This document shows, one piece after another, positions 43,935 to 54,723 of a stretch of DNA of 64,000 nucleotides. The stretch comes from Hanleya hanleyi (Eukaryota > Mollusca > Polyplacophora > Lepidopleurida > Hanleyidae). The notes beneath the pieces were generated by a model, which saw only the letters and a list, made by a program, of their open reading frames with translations, was not told the origin of the DNA and made no database searches. A program made the translations under genes and the position numbers. How positions within the stretch are numbered: the first letter of the stretch is position 1; each line of letters begins with the position of its first letter. The stretch covers positions 1 to 64,000 of the forward strand of contig JAVTVY010039311.1 of the NCBI GenBank assembly GCA_036873755.1, in the 5' to 3' direction.

Positions 43935-45196
43935 CAACCCACGTCACCTGCGTATATACTCCTGTAAAATAGAGCCGATTTTATTTCTTTGGAAGGGGCA
44001 AGGTCAATAGGACTTGCGCTTTTTATACTACTAAACTGTGAAGTAGATTACATCTTACATAGGCCTTAAGGCCGTGATATGCATATGAAGTATTCTGGGG
44101 CATGGTCAGTACTTTCCAATTTTCCCTTCGTCTACTACTCGCCGATTTATATTTTCAATGAATACAAGGTTGTCTTGAGAAATATATCTCAAAATATGTG
44201 TACTTCCTATTTCCCGCAGGAATTTATGGAATATCAATTCTTTCCGCAATAAACTTACAATTTACTGGCAATGGTAACGAAATTCTCCGTGTCAATTTGA
44301 GGTGGATATGAAAACGCACTGACTCACACGTGCACTGGCAACAATTCGCTACAGTGTAATGAAATGTGTTCATTTTTTAGGCGCCCATTTTCTACAACCT
44401 TTATTAATATGCACACACATATGTTTTTCTTATAGTTCATTGGCTGAACCGCGAGGCCGGGGGAAAAATATCAAACTAATTTCGTCTCGCGAGCAGCGTG
44501 TGCGGTGAACGCAAGCCAAACAGCTCAGCAGTTTTACCGGACAGGCCAATGAATGGCATGTTATTTTGACTCGATTCATACGCTCGACTCTTCAAAATGG
44601 ACTTGAAGAAGACGTTATGCGGGAACTGAAATCAATTTCTTGAAACTTTTGCTCACCGTGTGCGCTGAAACAACAACAGAGCTGACAGGCAATTGAGGCC
44701 GTTAGCTCAGCTGATATCTCTCGTGTGCGCCGGATTTTATACCGAAGGAAATATCTGTGAATTTCGATTAGCATACGAATGCATGGTGATGAAGGCTTCA
44801 TGGTGTGTTATACCCACCTAGGAAAAAAACAGCCACAGATATGCATCAAACACCCGGGAGTATGGGATATAGGTATACATCTGGACTAAACTCTTTTATC
44901 AGGTAAGCTAGTACTATACTTGCGTTGAATCCCATGCAGACAACCTATTCAAATTTCAATGCATTGGCAACATAGCGTCGCACGAAATATACGCACCCCT
45001 GTTGACCAGGATTTTTTTATACTCCCACAACAACAGACAATTTGAAGACAATTTTCTAGCGGGGTGTTTTCTTGAACATAATTGCTGTAATATACTCTTC
45101 TTTTGTGGACGCTAAATATAGGGGAGAAAATGGCAACATTGTGACCAAACCATAACAGTTGACAGCTGTAAAAATAGATACCGTGGCATAAATTAG

Positions 45197-45854
45197 TTGT
45201 GTGTCCCAACTAATCTATTGAGAACGTTTTGTTTGATTTTTTGAGAAATATATATTGTTGTGTTCTGAAACTTATGTCACTGGTAAAATGCAATTATTAT
45301 AGTATTCATTCAAAATATTAGCAAACAACATTCTGTAGAACTATCTGTTTGAAACATTTTCTGTTTTGGGTGTCATTCTCTGGGTTAAATATTGGCGTCA
45401 GCCATTGTTGATTTGGACCAGTTCAATACTCGTAGGTTTGATAGGCATTCTTTTCCATTCATGGAATTTTTACAGTTCCACAGTGTCACAAAACAACAAC
45501 AATGCCATGATGTCACAATAAGACGTTACAAAGACAATTTATCAATACTGACCACAGTAGCAACGTCATAGCGTTGACCCTGACGTCACAATAGAAAATG
45601 ACAACCTCCCACTCCTATGCACATATGGGAACAGTCCCCCTCAGCCTTGGCGACGTCAAAATTTAACCCAGAGAATGACACCCAAAACAGAAAATGTTTC
45701 AAACAGATAGTTCTACTGAGTGCTGTTCGGTAATATTTTAACTGAATACTATAATATTTGCATTGTACTAGTGACGTAAGTTTCAGAACACAACAATATA
45801 TATTTTTCCAAAAATCGGACAAAACGTTCTCAATAGATTAGTTGGGACACACAA
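45197..45854. mobile_element. 658-bp foldback MITE nested in Polinton-1 TIR
   Basis: Ends TTGTGTGTCCCAACTAATC and its inverted complement; ~225-bp inverted arms with several indels. Flanked by TAG at 45194-45196 and 45855-45857. The left TIR keeps the empty site (single TAG in ATTTAG/CTCTAA context near 33030), proving insertion after the TIR pair formed. A 3-bp duplication suggests a PIF/Harbinger-type mover, tentatively. No coding capacity. Confidence 0.88.
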
Positions 45855-45884
45855 TAGAGAGAGCATTTCAGTACACCTCAAAAA

Positions 45885-45946
45885 AATGAAACCTGGACGG
45901 GTATCCTTCATCTCGAGGGGACGCAAGTTCGATTCTTGCTTTCATT
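45885..45946 (+). ncRNA. tRNA-like fold in right TIR
   Basis: Same 62-nt sequence as 32937-32998: perfect 7-bp acceptor and perfect T arm, shortened central part. Conserved in both TIRs, although this could simply reflect TIR identity. Confidence 0.4.
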
Positions 45947-46375
45947 ATGTGAGTATGTGTTGGACATGTGATCTTTAAATTTTATTATCATCAATACACC
46001 TAAACGGTATAGTTCAACCCCACCCCAGCCCATTAGATGTCCCTTCACCTCACCTTCAATTTGATACCTCACTCGACCCCATTGGTCCATTAGGGGCTCT
46101 CCTAGCTCCAAAAAGGCTATTTTCATACCCTTTTGGCCGCCGCGCATGCGCAGAATCACCCTAATTCAACCCCACACCCAGCCCATCAAATGCCCCTTCA
46201 CCTCACCTTCAATTTGATACCTCACTCGACCCCATCGGACCATTTTATCTAGGGACTACTTTTTCTCCGCGGAAGCTTTTTCCCGAGACCGAATCACCGC
46301 CAGACATGACTGCATCACCGCGGATGAATACATTCTTGCACTCACTCACACCATCCATACCTCCCACCACACGAC

Positions 46376-46905
46376 ACAAAAACTGGCCGCCATCTTGTAC
46401 CCACCTCCTCGCCCACCACACACGACACAAAAACTGGCCGCCATCTTGGTCCCACACTCACACACGACACAAAAACTGGCCGCCATCTTGGTCCCACCTC
46501 CCACACGACACAAAAACTGGCCGCCATCTTGGTCCCACACTCACACACGACACAAAAACTGGCCGCCATCTTGGTCCCACCTCCCACACGACACAAAAAC
46601 TGGCCGCCATCTTGGACCCACACCACACGACACAAAAACTGGCCGCCATCTTGGTCCCACACTCACACACGACACAAAAACTGGCCGCCATCTTGTACCC
46701 ACACCACACGACACAAAAACTGGCCGCCATCTTGTACCCACACTCACACACGACACAAAAACTGGCCGCCATCTTGGTCCCACACTCACACACGACACAA
46801 AAACTGGCCGCCATCTTGTACCCACACCACACGACACAAAAACTGGCCGCCATCTTGTACCCACACTCACACACGACACAAAAACTGGCCGCCATCTTGT
46901 ACCCA
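46376..46905 (-). promoter_or_regulatory. Array of 13 YY1-type motifs (right TIR)
   Basis: Thirteen units containing GGCCGCCATCTTG (complement of CAAGATGGCGGCC), spaced ~36-43 bp. Repetitive frames across it on both strands are not genes. Confidence 0.8.
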
Positions 46906-47018
46906 CCTCCCACCACACATCACTCACGCATGCGCACATCCACACTTATGACGTCACACCAAGTTCTGCGCATGCGCAGTGAGGCGCTAGCCTATCAATT
47001 TGCTCGCTACCTACTACT

Positions 47019-47260
47019 CGCCCTCCAGCTTAGAGCAGCATGGTTTTTACTATGTTTGTCTGGCATAGGAGGTAGATTAAAGTGACGATCCATTGTGATC
47101 ACCAGTGTCTGTAGAGCCTAATTTTCAAAATTCAAAGTTTTTGTAGTTTTGGTTAGGTTTTTGTTAGGGTTGGTTTTCCTGGGGTATGTTTGTTTGGGTC
47201 ATCGTCGCCGTGTGACCAATAAGGTTAGGTGCGACGTTAAACTTCAGACAACCAACCAAT
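47019..47260 (+). mobile_element. SINE split near its 5' end by Polinton-1
   Basis: It begins with CGCCCT (shared with 31563-31568 as the Polinton duplication), ends GGTGCGACGTTAAACTTCAG then ACAACCAACCAAT, and is bounded by the 13-bp CTATAAAACTTGG at 47261-47273 and 31550-31562. The GCGACGTTAAAC tail resembles a common molluscan retroposon tail (recalled). Confidence 0.7.
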
Positions 47261-47273
47261 CTATAAAACTTGG

Positions 47274-48085
47274 TATAGTATAGGAGTGCGGACGATAAAT
47301 GATCTACTTAGCAATGGTGGATATAGTATCTTTTAAATAATTGTATAATTTAGAAGTCAATTTCATGACATATTATGGTGTCATCAGTGCAGTCAGGTCC
47401 TCTTTAGATAGAAGTTTCATTCCCATAAAATGTCAAACTCCGATGATCTCATTTTATATTGACTCTGAGAATCTTTTGAGTTTCTCGAAGGGTTGTGAGC
47501 CGTTCTATTCGCAGTTTGTAGACGAGAATTATGTCACCAAATACAGCAGAAAACAAATGGAAAACAACATTTGATTATCATACACAAACTTGGAGAAAAA
47601 TATACAATCTACCATTCAAAAGCACTACAGATACTCGTTTAAGATGTTTACAATATAAGCGAATCCATGATTTTGGCTACAAATACTTTCTTATTCGAGA
47701 TTAATTATATTCTTTCTTCTCTATGCACCTCTTGCAAAACAGAAGATGAAACAACATAACACCTGTTTTTTGGTTGTCTATATACAACTAGATTTTGGAA
47801 AGATTTTTTGATTGGTGCGCATCTGAAACAAAGGATTCTTTCAGTTCCACATCCGCCATTGTGTTATTCGGACATCTATATTCAAATAAGGAAGTACTAA
47901 ACATAGTACTTATTTTAGCTAAACTTTATATATATCAAAACAAAACAAGAGAAACTTTTCCAAACCTTATCGGATTTAAGAGAGTCCTAAGCCATATTAC
48001 TGTGCTGAGAAAGCAATTTTCTATTCAACCTACAAGTGGGACAAATTTACAAAACGATGGGAAAATCTTGAATATCTAGTAGAAT
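47274..48085 (+). pseudogene. L1/Tx1-like LINE, 3' part of split copy
   Basis: Continuation of the LINE broken at 31562. It contains a typical C-terminal region: IYNLPFKSTTDTRLRCLQYK near 47610-47665, then SCKTEDET near 47735 and a tail frame to ~48079. Frameshifts and stops throughout. Confidence 0.75.
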
Positions 48086-48364
48086 TAGCTTATATGTACA
48101 AGACATCACCTATAGACGCAAAACAATATAACCCAGTATCCAATTTATATATATAAAGTAAATGAACAGAAATCTGGCATAGATACTTGGTGTGAGAACA
48201 TATTGTCAATTGGTTGAGGCTACCGTATAGAATCACTGTTAATCTCAGCCGATTGTAGGTTTTGTCTCGTGATGCACCAAGTATAAACCATGTTTTTGTG
48301 CTTTTATTAATGTATTTTTGACAGCTGTCTGGAAATAAACATATATACAAAAAAACCAATGTCA

Positions 48365-49620
48365 GTTAAGGCACTTTCCGAGTTTGAAGTCGATCAGTCC
48401 AATAGTTCTCACGTTAATGGTCGGACAAGAAATGTGTAAATGGCTGGCGGTGGCCATGTTGCATTATGCGGGTAACTGAAAAGCAATTCCACTGTCCTCT
48501 CACTGATGTCAAGCACTCTCAAAGTTTGAAGTCGATTGGTTCAATCATTCTCGTGTTATTGTCTGGACAATATTCAACTGCTGAAAATCCAAGATGGCTG
48601 GCTATACAGGTAACTGAAAAGCAATCCCAACTGTCCTTTCACCTTTCACCCGCCAAGTTTAAAGTTGATCAGTTCAATAGTTCTCGAGTCATTGGCCGGA
48701 CAAGAAATGTGTAATGATCCAACTGCTGACGATGCAAGATTTCTGATGGCGGTCATCTTGGATTACGCAGGTAAGAGAAAAGCAATCTCAACCGTCCACT
48801 CACCCAGGGCCAAGACACTCTCCAAGTTTGAAGTTGATCAGTTCAATTATTCTCGGTTTATTTCCCACACAATTTCCAAGCACTTAAAAGACAAGATGGC
48901 TGACAGTGACCATTTTGGGTTATGCAGGTAACTCAAAAGCAATCCCATCCGTTCTCTCACCGAAGTCAAGTCGATCGGTTTAATCGTTCTCGAGTTATTG
49001 CCCTGACAAGAAATGTGTAAGTGGTTGACGGCGACCATCTTGGATTATGCAGGTAACTGAAAATCAGTTCTAACCATTCACTCATCGATGTCAAGCCACT
49101 CTCATGTTTGAAGTCGAACAGTTCAATCATTCTCGACTTATTGCCCGGACAAGATCCAAACGCTTGAAATTCAAGATGGCTGACAGTGACCATCTTGGAT
49201 TATGCTGGTAATTAAAAAGCAATCCCAACAGTCCTCTCACCGATGTCAAGTCACTCTCCAAGTTTGAAGTCGATCGGTTTAATCGCTCCCCGAGTTAATG
49301 CTGGACAAGATCAAAATGCTGAAATCCAAGATGGCTGGTGGCCAATCCCAGACGTCCTCTCATCGATCGGTTGAATAGTTCTCGAATTATTGATCGGACA
49401 AGAAATTTAACTGCTAACAATCCAAGATGGCTGATAACGACCATCTTGTATTACACAGGTAACTGAAAAGCAATCCCAGCGGTCATTTTGTATTATGCAG
49501 GTAACTGAAAAGCAATCACAAGCATCCTCTCACCCAAGCCAAGACACTCTCCAAGTTTGAATTCGATCGGTTCAGTGATTCTCGAGTTATTGGTCGGACA
49601 ACAAATGTGTACCGGAATGA
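48365..49620 (+). repeat. Tandem array of ~130-170-bp units
   Basis: About eight diverged units, each with ATCCCAACTGTCCTCTCACC, a GATGTCAAG...CACTCTCCAAGTTTGAAGT block, TTCTCGAGTTATTG, GGACAAGA and CCAAGATGGC...CATCTTGGATTA. A single dispersed unit is at 23480-23780. No coding capacity. Confidence 0.85.
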
Positions 49621-50011
49621 CGGAATTACGGAGGCCCGGTGTTTCTAAGGGCCCCCCCCCCCGCACAGAGAGATGTGACGGGGGAAAAGGGGTATCTAAC
49701 ATTTATCGTGAAACAGTCCGGGTATCAAATAGAGTAACAGTAGCAGAGAAAGGACTCTTCCTTTCTACTAGTGCCCTAAATACGTGGAAAAGGACGCCTA
49801 ATGCTCATTCAGGTCTCTGAACAGTTTTGGTCTAAAAAGGTTAACATCTCAAAGAAAACGTGAGCACTCCAAACAATCACACTTAACCAAAGTAGGGTTA
49901 ATGTATCGAAGTATTTTAACCTGAAGATAAGTAATAGTTTCCAGCCAGGTAATGTATGTCCATATCATTTATTCTATCGTTTTCTTGGTTACTGTAAGAA
50001 GAAATACAAAC
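49621..50011. other. Intergenic/intronic sequence
   Basis: A C-rich run (13 C) near 49652 and otherwise unremarkable sequence between the repeat array and phosphatase exon C. No next phosphatase exon was found here. Confidence 0.4.
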
Positions 50012-50140
50012 CGATTTCTTGCTCGATAAGAGAAACGTCCTTTCTGACACCAACATTTCATCCTCTTCTTCACCGGTCGTCACCTCAAATATTCCCTGGT
50101 CAAATGATGTGTCCTGCTCCGGCCAGTAGGTCTCAAAGTT
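50012..50140 (-). CDS. Receptor tyrosine phosphatase exon C (D2-like)
   Basis: Minus strand: acceptor CCTTTAG, 43 codons, then candidate donor GTTTGT. It contains NFETYWPEQ, the Q/TYWP landmark that follows the IVML strand in receptor-type PTP domains, then an acidic loop (TTGEEEDEM) and SERTFLL. It starts in phase 0, matching the end of exon B. Downstream exons with the WPDHG and HCSAG signatures are not found in the window, probably because they lie beyond the repeat- and Polinton-rich region. Confidence 0.7.
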
Positions 50141-50690
50141 CTAAAGGAAATGGATAGAATGTGAAAAGGGACGTTATGTGATTGATGGAAACGTAAGAGT
50201 AGTAAGTGAGTCCTTGTGTGAGTATGTGTGGCTTAATAAGATGACGTAAGATGACGTCATAGTTCGCTGTCAGAATGATATAGTACAGACGCGACATAAC
50301 ATACAAAGTGTGGTCAGAAGAACTATCAGTGGCATGGTTAAACTGAACCATGTTGCGTCTGAACGACGAAAGATATGGTGAAATCGACCGAATTCTTGTA
50401 ACAGTGTTTGATCAACAAAAGACCAACTAGACATAACTGAATTACGTCATATTCGAAACGACTACATAACACCCACATAAAGACCAACTTGATACATTAG
50501 TAGGGAAAGCGTTTTAAAAATATTTTGGAGATTTTGATGGATTCGAGGCTCTTTGTATACGGCGAGCCTCCTATAGTACCTATGGGGTGATAACGATGAC
50601 CGCTGTGCTTTTTATTTACCTTCTTTGTCAACCACAGAAAAAACTTGGAAAGTAACTGCCAACAAAACAGGGTGCAAATATAAAGCTTAC

Positions 50691-50813
50691 TTTTATGTTC
50701 TCCAGCATGACTATTGTGGAGCAACCCTTGTCGTACACCATCTCCCAGAAATCACCAACTGTGTCGCTCAAGGGCATCTGAGTGGCGATGAATTCCAGAG
50801 CCTCCCTGTATCC
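50691..50813 (-). CDS. Receptor tyrosine phosphatase exon B (D2-like)
   Basis: Minus strand: acceptor TTCTAACAG, exactly 41 codons, donor GTAAGC. The peptide contains FIATQMPLSDTVGDFWEMVY and GCSTIVML, the ATQ.PL..T..DFW signature of protein tyrosine phosphatase domains. VYDKGC..IVML is more like the second, usually catalytically weak, D2 domain of receptor PTPs than D1. Phase 0 at both ends, consistent with neighbours A and C. Family call is strong; paralog is not determined. Confidence 0.85.
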
Positions 50814-51184
50814 CTGTTAGAAGAGTATTTGGAAGGAAGTGAACTGATCCAGATCACACAGGCAGAACACACTGATAATGAGTCAAATAATCTCATGAAA
50901 AACACAGCTTAATATTGATATTAATATTGGTTGGATTTCTCTCAGCTTTCCCCACTAACCACTGGAAATGTCGGATTTCCATTTGAAAATTTGAATCGAC
51001 CAATGAAATGCTTCAAACTTGGAAGATATCCCATGGTACATTGTTGTTCCTTATATAATTCCATTGTTCCTAAGTTGGGAATTATTATTATTATAATTTT
51101 TTTATTTCATGTGTTTGTTATCCATACAGAATTTGCGTGTACCGTTAATCATTTCTAACAAAGAACAAATAAAGATCATAATAC

Positions 51185-51258
51185 CGGCAAATAAACGGCG
51201 TTGATGTAGTTCGTCTGGCCAGTTGCTGTATTGGGCAAGTAGACGCGATTCAACTCAT
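51185..51258 (-). CDS. Receptor tyrosine phosphatase exon A (D2-like)
   Basis: Minus strand: acceptor TTTTTCAG at 51259-51266, 74 nt, donor GTATTA. It reads ELNRVYLPNTATGQTNYINA, matching the NRV.L....DYINA strand that opens PTP domains. It ends in phase 0, fitting exon B. Upstream exons are not seen before Polinton-2, which may therefore lie in an intron of this gene. Confidence 0.75.
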
Positions 51259-51721
51259 CTGAAAAACCCAAATTTCTCCTTATAGAAATATACAAACTTC
51301 ACCTCATATAGATATTTCAACTCACGAGTAGTGTTTCATACGCCGGTGCCTTTATCCATTGATCTGTTGACTTAAAAAGATACCGGTAAGAAACTTCCAC
51401 AATGTCAACTATCCAATTTAATGGCCCCAACCCCTGATGACGTACTATATATCTGTACGTGATGAATTGTGTATTCATTCATTTGCACGGCATGACACGT
51501 GAACACTTATCCAGAAATCCAACATCGCTTATGTAACACGAAACCAATTAAATTGTCATTGTCAACGCAAAGTAAATATACAGCAAGGCGTGAAGTCCTA
51601 TATGTAACCTGATACATCAAATTAAAGCTTGTCAGTCCAGGGACCCCAGGCTGGCCATTAAGTTGTCTTGTTACCTGAGGGAAGTGACCGGCTAATTGAA
51701 TTGTATAAAGATTGCCACCAG

Positions 51722-51830
51722 ACATTTAATTGTCATGGGTGTTGGGGGCCTGCATTGCATCAAGGGATAGAAGTGGGATCCTATAGTCATGGATGTTGGG
51801 GGCCTACGTCATCAGGTTTCAGAATCATTC
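51722..51830 (+). repeat. Dispersed double motif shared with 24695-24800
   Basis: TTAATTGTCATGGGTGTTGG / TCATGGATGTTGGGGGCCTA pair with the TGCATTGCATCAAGGGATAG spacer, as at 24.7 kb. Confidence 0.8.
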
Positions 51831-52049
51831 TGTGATTACCACTTCCCTTTTATCGATTTTGACCCACTTAACAAATCAACTAACATAACTAGCATTTCCG
51901 GTTTATCTTCTAGTCCTATTGTCTAAATTTCACTGGCTTCTGGAAAAACCTGAACGAAATTTCAGCCAATCATCGAGAAGTTTTGCAATATGTTCAGTCA
52001 ATCATCGAGCAGTTTCAGAAAAGAGCCAACCCAGTGATTGAGCAGCTTC

Positions 52050-53036
52050 AGTAGTATACTTAGCGTAAATCGAGCATGTTTTCACCCGGTTGTAGAGGTC
52101 ATTTGGGGCGGTTTTGTGGGGGTGAGGTCAGATAGGTGTCGGCCATTTTGGAAAATGGCGGCTTTTTGTTGCGGCCATTTTGTTTTGGCGGCCATTTTCG
52201 AACGTGGCGGCCATTTTCGAACGTTTTGGCGGCCATTTTCGAACGCGGCGGCCATTTTCGAATGTTTGTGATTGACAGGTGGCCATTTTCGAACGTGGCG
52301 GCCATTTTCGAACGTGGCGGCCATTTTCGAACGTTTTGGCGGCCATCTTGGAAAATGGTGGCTTTGGCGGCCATTTTCGAACGTTTTGGCGGCCATCTTG
52401 GAAAATGGCGGCTTTGGCGGCCATCTTGGAAAATGGCGGATTTGGCGGCCATTTTCGAACGTTTTGACGGCCATTTTCGAACGCGGCGGCCATTTTCGAA
52501 TGTTTTTGATTGACAGGCGGCCATTTTCGAACGCGGCGGCCATTTTCGAACGTTTTGGCGGCCATTTTCGAATGTTTTTGATTGACAGGCGGCCATTTTC
52601 GAACGTGGCGGCCATTCTCGAACGTTTTGGCGGCCATCTTGGAAAATGGCGGCTTTGGCGGCCATCTTGGAAAATGGCGGCTTTGGCGGCCATTTTCGAA
52701 CGTTTTGGCGGCCATTTTCAAATGCGGCGGCCATTTTCGAATGTTTTTGATTGACAGGCGGCCATTTTCGAACGTGGCGGCCATTTTCGAACGTGGCGGC
52801 CATTTTCGAATGTTTTTAGGCGGCCATTTTCGAATGTTTTTAGGCGGCCATTTTCGAATGTTTTTAGGCAGCCATCTTGGATAGAAAAACGTATAAAAGG
52901 GGCAAATTTTTAAGGGTGGGGTGTATTCATTGCACTACCTACCTGACCTGACCAGCCTGCCTGCCTGCCCGCCTGCCTGACCACTAGCCAGCCTGACCAC
53001 TAGCCAGCCTGCCTACCTACCTGCCTGTTTGCCTGT
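52050..53036 (+). repeat. Polinton-2 left terminal inverted repeat
   Basis: ~985 bp, mostly ~20-bp units of GGCGGCCATTTTCGAACGT interspersed with GGCCATCTTGGAAAATGGC and TTGATTGACAGGCGG, then a TATA box at 52892 and a CCTGCCTG-rich leader running to the ATG at 53037. The right TIR has fewer units. Open frames across it (FENGRHVRKWPP and the like) are repeat translations. Confidence 0.93.
52892..52899 (+). promoter_or_regulatory. TATA box in left TIR
   Basis: TATAAAAG, 138 nt before the CARD gene ATG. Mirror-image TATA sequence in the right TIR faces PolB. Confidence 0.65.
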
Positions 53037-54313
53037 ATGAGACGTGGAGAAGCTTTTCATTTTACCAGTGCAAATTCACCAGCCTATTACACCGTTTTTG
53101 ACCCGCCTGAGCCCACAGTCATGCAGTCAGTCGACCTATTTACGCTTCAAAAGTACCGGGTTCGCCTGATTGATGAGATGCAGCATGTGGCTGAACTATG
53201 TGATTGGCTTATGGAGGAAAACATACTCCTGAAACACGGTCGCGAAGATATCATGGCTGAGAAAACCACTTCAGGACAAAACAGAGCCCTCATCGATGGT
53301 CTACTGCGCCGTGGCCCCTATGCATTTCGGGAAAAGAAGACGGGAAATGAAGAACTAGCAGATCTACTTCAAGCCCACGTTGTACAAGATGATGATATCT
53401 TAGCCACGCACTCCACCCAAGAGCGTACACCTGCCAAACGCAGTGCACGACCCAAGCGGTCTCGACTAACACCTTTACAAATACCTGAGCAAGTGCTTCA
53501 GCCAGTACCCCAGCAAGTGCCTGAGCCAGTGAAAGAAGAAGAGGTGCAACTTCCTATGTCTGTGCAGCAGATCAATAACATTATCCAGCAGGCCTACCAG
53601 ACAGCCCACACCAACATTTGGGAGCTCTCAGCCTATTTGACTGTGAGTGTCAAAGACGAAGAATTGCATTTTAACGCACCGGCCTTTAACAACAGACCAG
53701 CTAAGCATATCGCCTTGACGTTGGAGACCTGGCAAAAACTAGAGGCCATTGAATACGCCGTCGATGCGGTTATTCGCGACCATGGAAGTGACGAAGCGAA
53801 ATTTTATGTGGGTGACGACATCTTTGTCAGCTGTGGTACATTCAACGACCAGCTCCTGGTGCATATACGGAAATGGAAAATGAGGTCAGATACGCAAGAG
53901 CGTGTTCCTTGTCCTGAGGGCGTCACCTTGAAAATAACGGCGTGGCGGGAGCTGCAGAGTCTCACAGCTATAATTCGTCAAGCCCTGGCTTACCAGGTGT
54001 CTTACTATATTTATAAGAAGTACATCGACACATTCCTGGATCATGTCAGACCTCGCATTCGACACTTGCGTATCGAAGCATGTGCAGGCTGTGGGAACAA
54101 CAGTCCGATAAACACGCATACGTGTGTGGACAATAGTGTACCATCATACGCGCTGACGTACTACAGGACGTGACCGATGAGCAAATTGCCCTGGCATTGG
54201 AAGCTGCCTGTCCACCCACAATTTCACGTGAAGAGATTGCTACCTACATCTACGTGCACCAGGGGCGGAAAGACGATGATGAGTTCAAACAATTCTTGTT
54301 GCATAACTATTGA
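53037..54313 (+). CDS. CARD + tandem PC4-like + Zn-knuckle protein (3' frameshift)
   Basis: ATG at 53037, 378 residues to 54173. Residues 1-31 match the N-terminus of the RING gene. Residues ~33-111 fit a CARD: RLIDEM, LCDWLMEENIL, RGPYAF, ELADLL, in the CARD six-helix order, with a shortened helix-5 region. Then a basic/Pro-Gln linker, two PC4-like segments (~195-330: IALTLETWQKLEAI; LLVHIRKW...VTLKITAWRELQSL) and CAGC...HTC near 348-363. Another frame continues from ~54160 to a TGA at 54311-54313 with QIALALEAA and EEIATYIYV, so the original tail was longer. Known: CARDs mediate apoptosome/inflammasome assembly. A decoy CARD fused to a DNA-binding module is inferred. Confidence 0.65.
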
Positions 54314-54480
54314 ACATTTCAAGTCTGGTGTTGAAAACATTCAGACATTTACCGTATTCCTACATGCTACATTGATGCATAACTATTGAACATTTCAAGT
54401 CTTGTGTTGAAAACATTCAGACATTTACCGTATTCCTACATGCTACGGTCATTCAAGCGCCTTCATAGCGTATAATTGTA
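54314..54480 (+). repeat. ~75-bp tandem duplication in CARD gene 3' UTR
   Basis: CATAACTATTGAACATTTCA followed by AGTCT and GAAAACATTCAGACATTTAC recurs twice in full and once in part (~54530). It lies between the CARD stop and its AATAAA. Confidence 0.8.
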
Positions 54481-54723
54481 TTACTGTGGTGAAGACGTTC
54501 ATTCTATTGTGTTAATCTTGTTGTATAAATATTGAACATTTTCAAGTCTTGTTGCATTGAAAACATTCAGATATTATCGTATTCCTACATGCTATGTTCA
54601 TTCTCTATGTTCATTCTCTATGTCCATTCTATGCGCGTTTAAGTGCCTTCATAGCGTATAATTGTATTAAAAAATTCAATACCCAGAGTTTTACTGTGGT
54701 GAACACATTCATTATATTGTGTT

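Larger units (their letters stand above)
43118..44794. other. Non-coding interior of Polinton-1 where PolB would be expected
   Basis: No frame with polymerase motifs on either strand. Notable content: four GATTGG (inverted CCAAT) elements at 43535-43611; a CpG-rich segment with CGCGCGCG near 43760-43800; a composite ETS/CRE motif at 43920; a TATATA near 43951. A tRNA-like A box near 44701 lacks a matching B box. This could be a non-coding RNA or long-range control region, or the scar of a PolB deletion. Confidence 0.6.
31569..47018 (+). mobile_element. Polinton-1 (Maverick/adintovirus-like), 15,450 bp, no PolB
   Basis: Seen: termini AGTAGTAGGTAGCG... and ...CGCTACCTACTACT, flanked by perfect 6-bp direct repeats CGCCCT at 31563-31568 and 47019-47024. 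Terminal inverted repeats are 1.8 and 2.2 kb. Internal plus-strand genes: small membrane protein, two PC4-like paralogs, integrase, Thr-rich membrane protein, ATPase, two small conserved proteins, penton-like (twice), pX-like (twice), major capsid protein, protease. Known: Polintons make 6-bp duplications, begin with AG, encode integrase and capsid proteins, and normally also a protein-primed PolB. No PolB sequence is visible; the 43.1-44.8 kb interior is non-coding. Several genes are frameshifted. Confidence 0.95.
44795..47018 (-). repeat. Polinton-1 right terminal inverted repeat
   Basis: Inverted match to 31569-33398, longer mainly because of a 658-bp MITE (45197-45854) and thirteen YY1-type units instead of eight; it holds only about two 152-bp NRF1 units. 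It also carries ~100 bp near 46268-46370 absent on the left. The inner portion is nearly identical to the left TIR. Confidence 0.95.

Noticed and set aside
44695..44775. Possible tRNA (GTTAGCTCAGCTGA A box)
   Set aside because: No convincing B box or T arm, and the acceptor does not pair.
43118..44794. A degraded PolB inside Polinton-1
   Set aside because: No exonuclease or polymerase motif in any frame on either strand; sequence character is regulatory or non-coding.
46306..47085. 259-residue plus-strand frame in the Polinton-1 right TIR
   Set aside because: It reads through YY1-type repeats (HTTQKLAAIL); unit length and stop-poor sequence explain it. No domain, and several frames on both strands are equally open.
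52082..52884. Long overlapping frames on both strands in the Polinton-2 left TIR (FENGRHVRKWPP-like)
   Set aside because: They are translations of the GGCCATTTTCGAACG satellite, open because of its composition and present in all frames.
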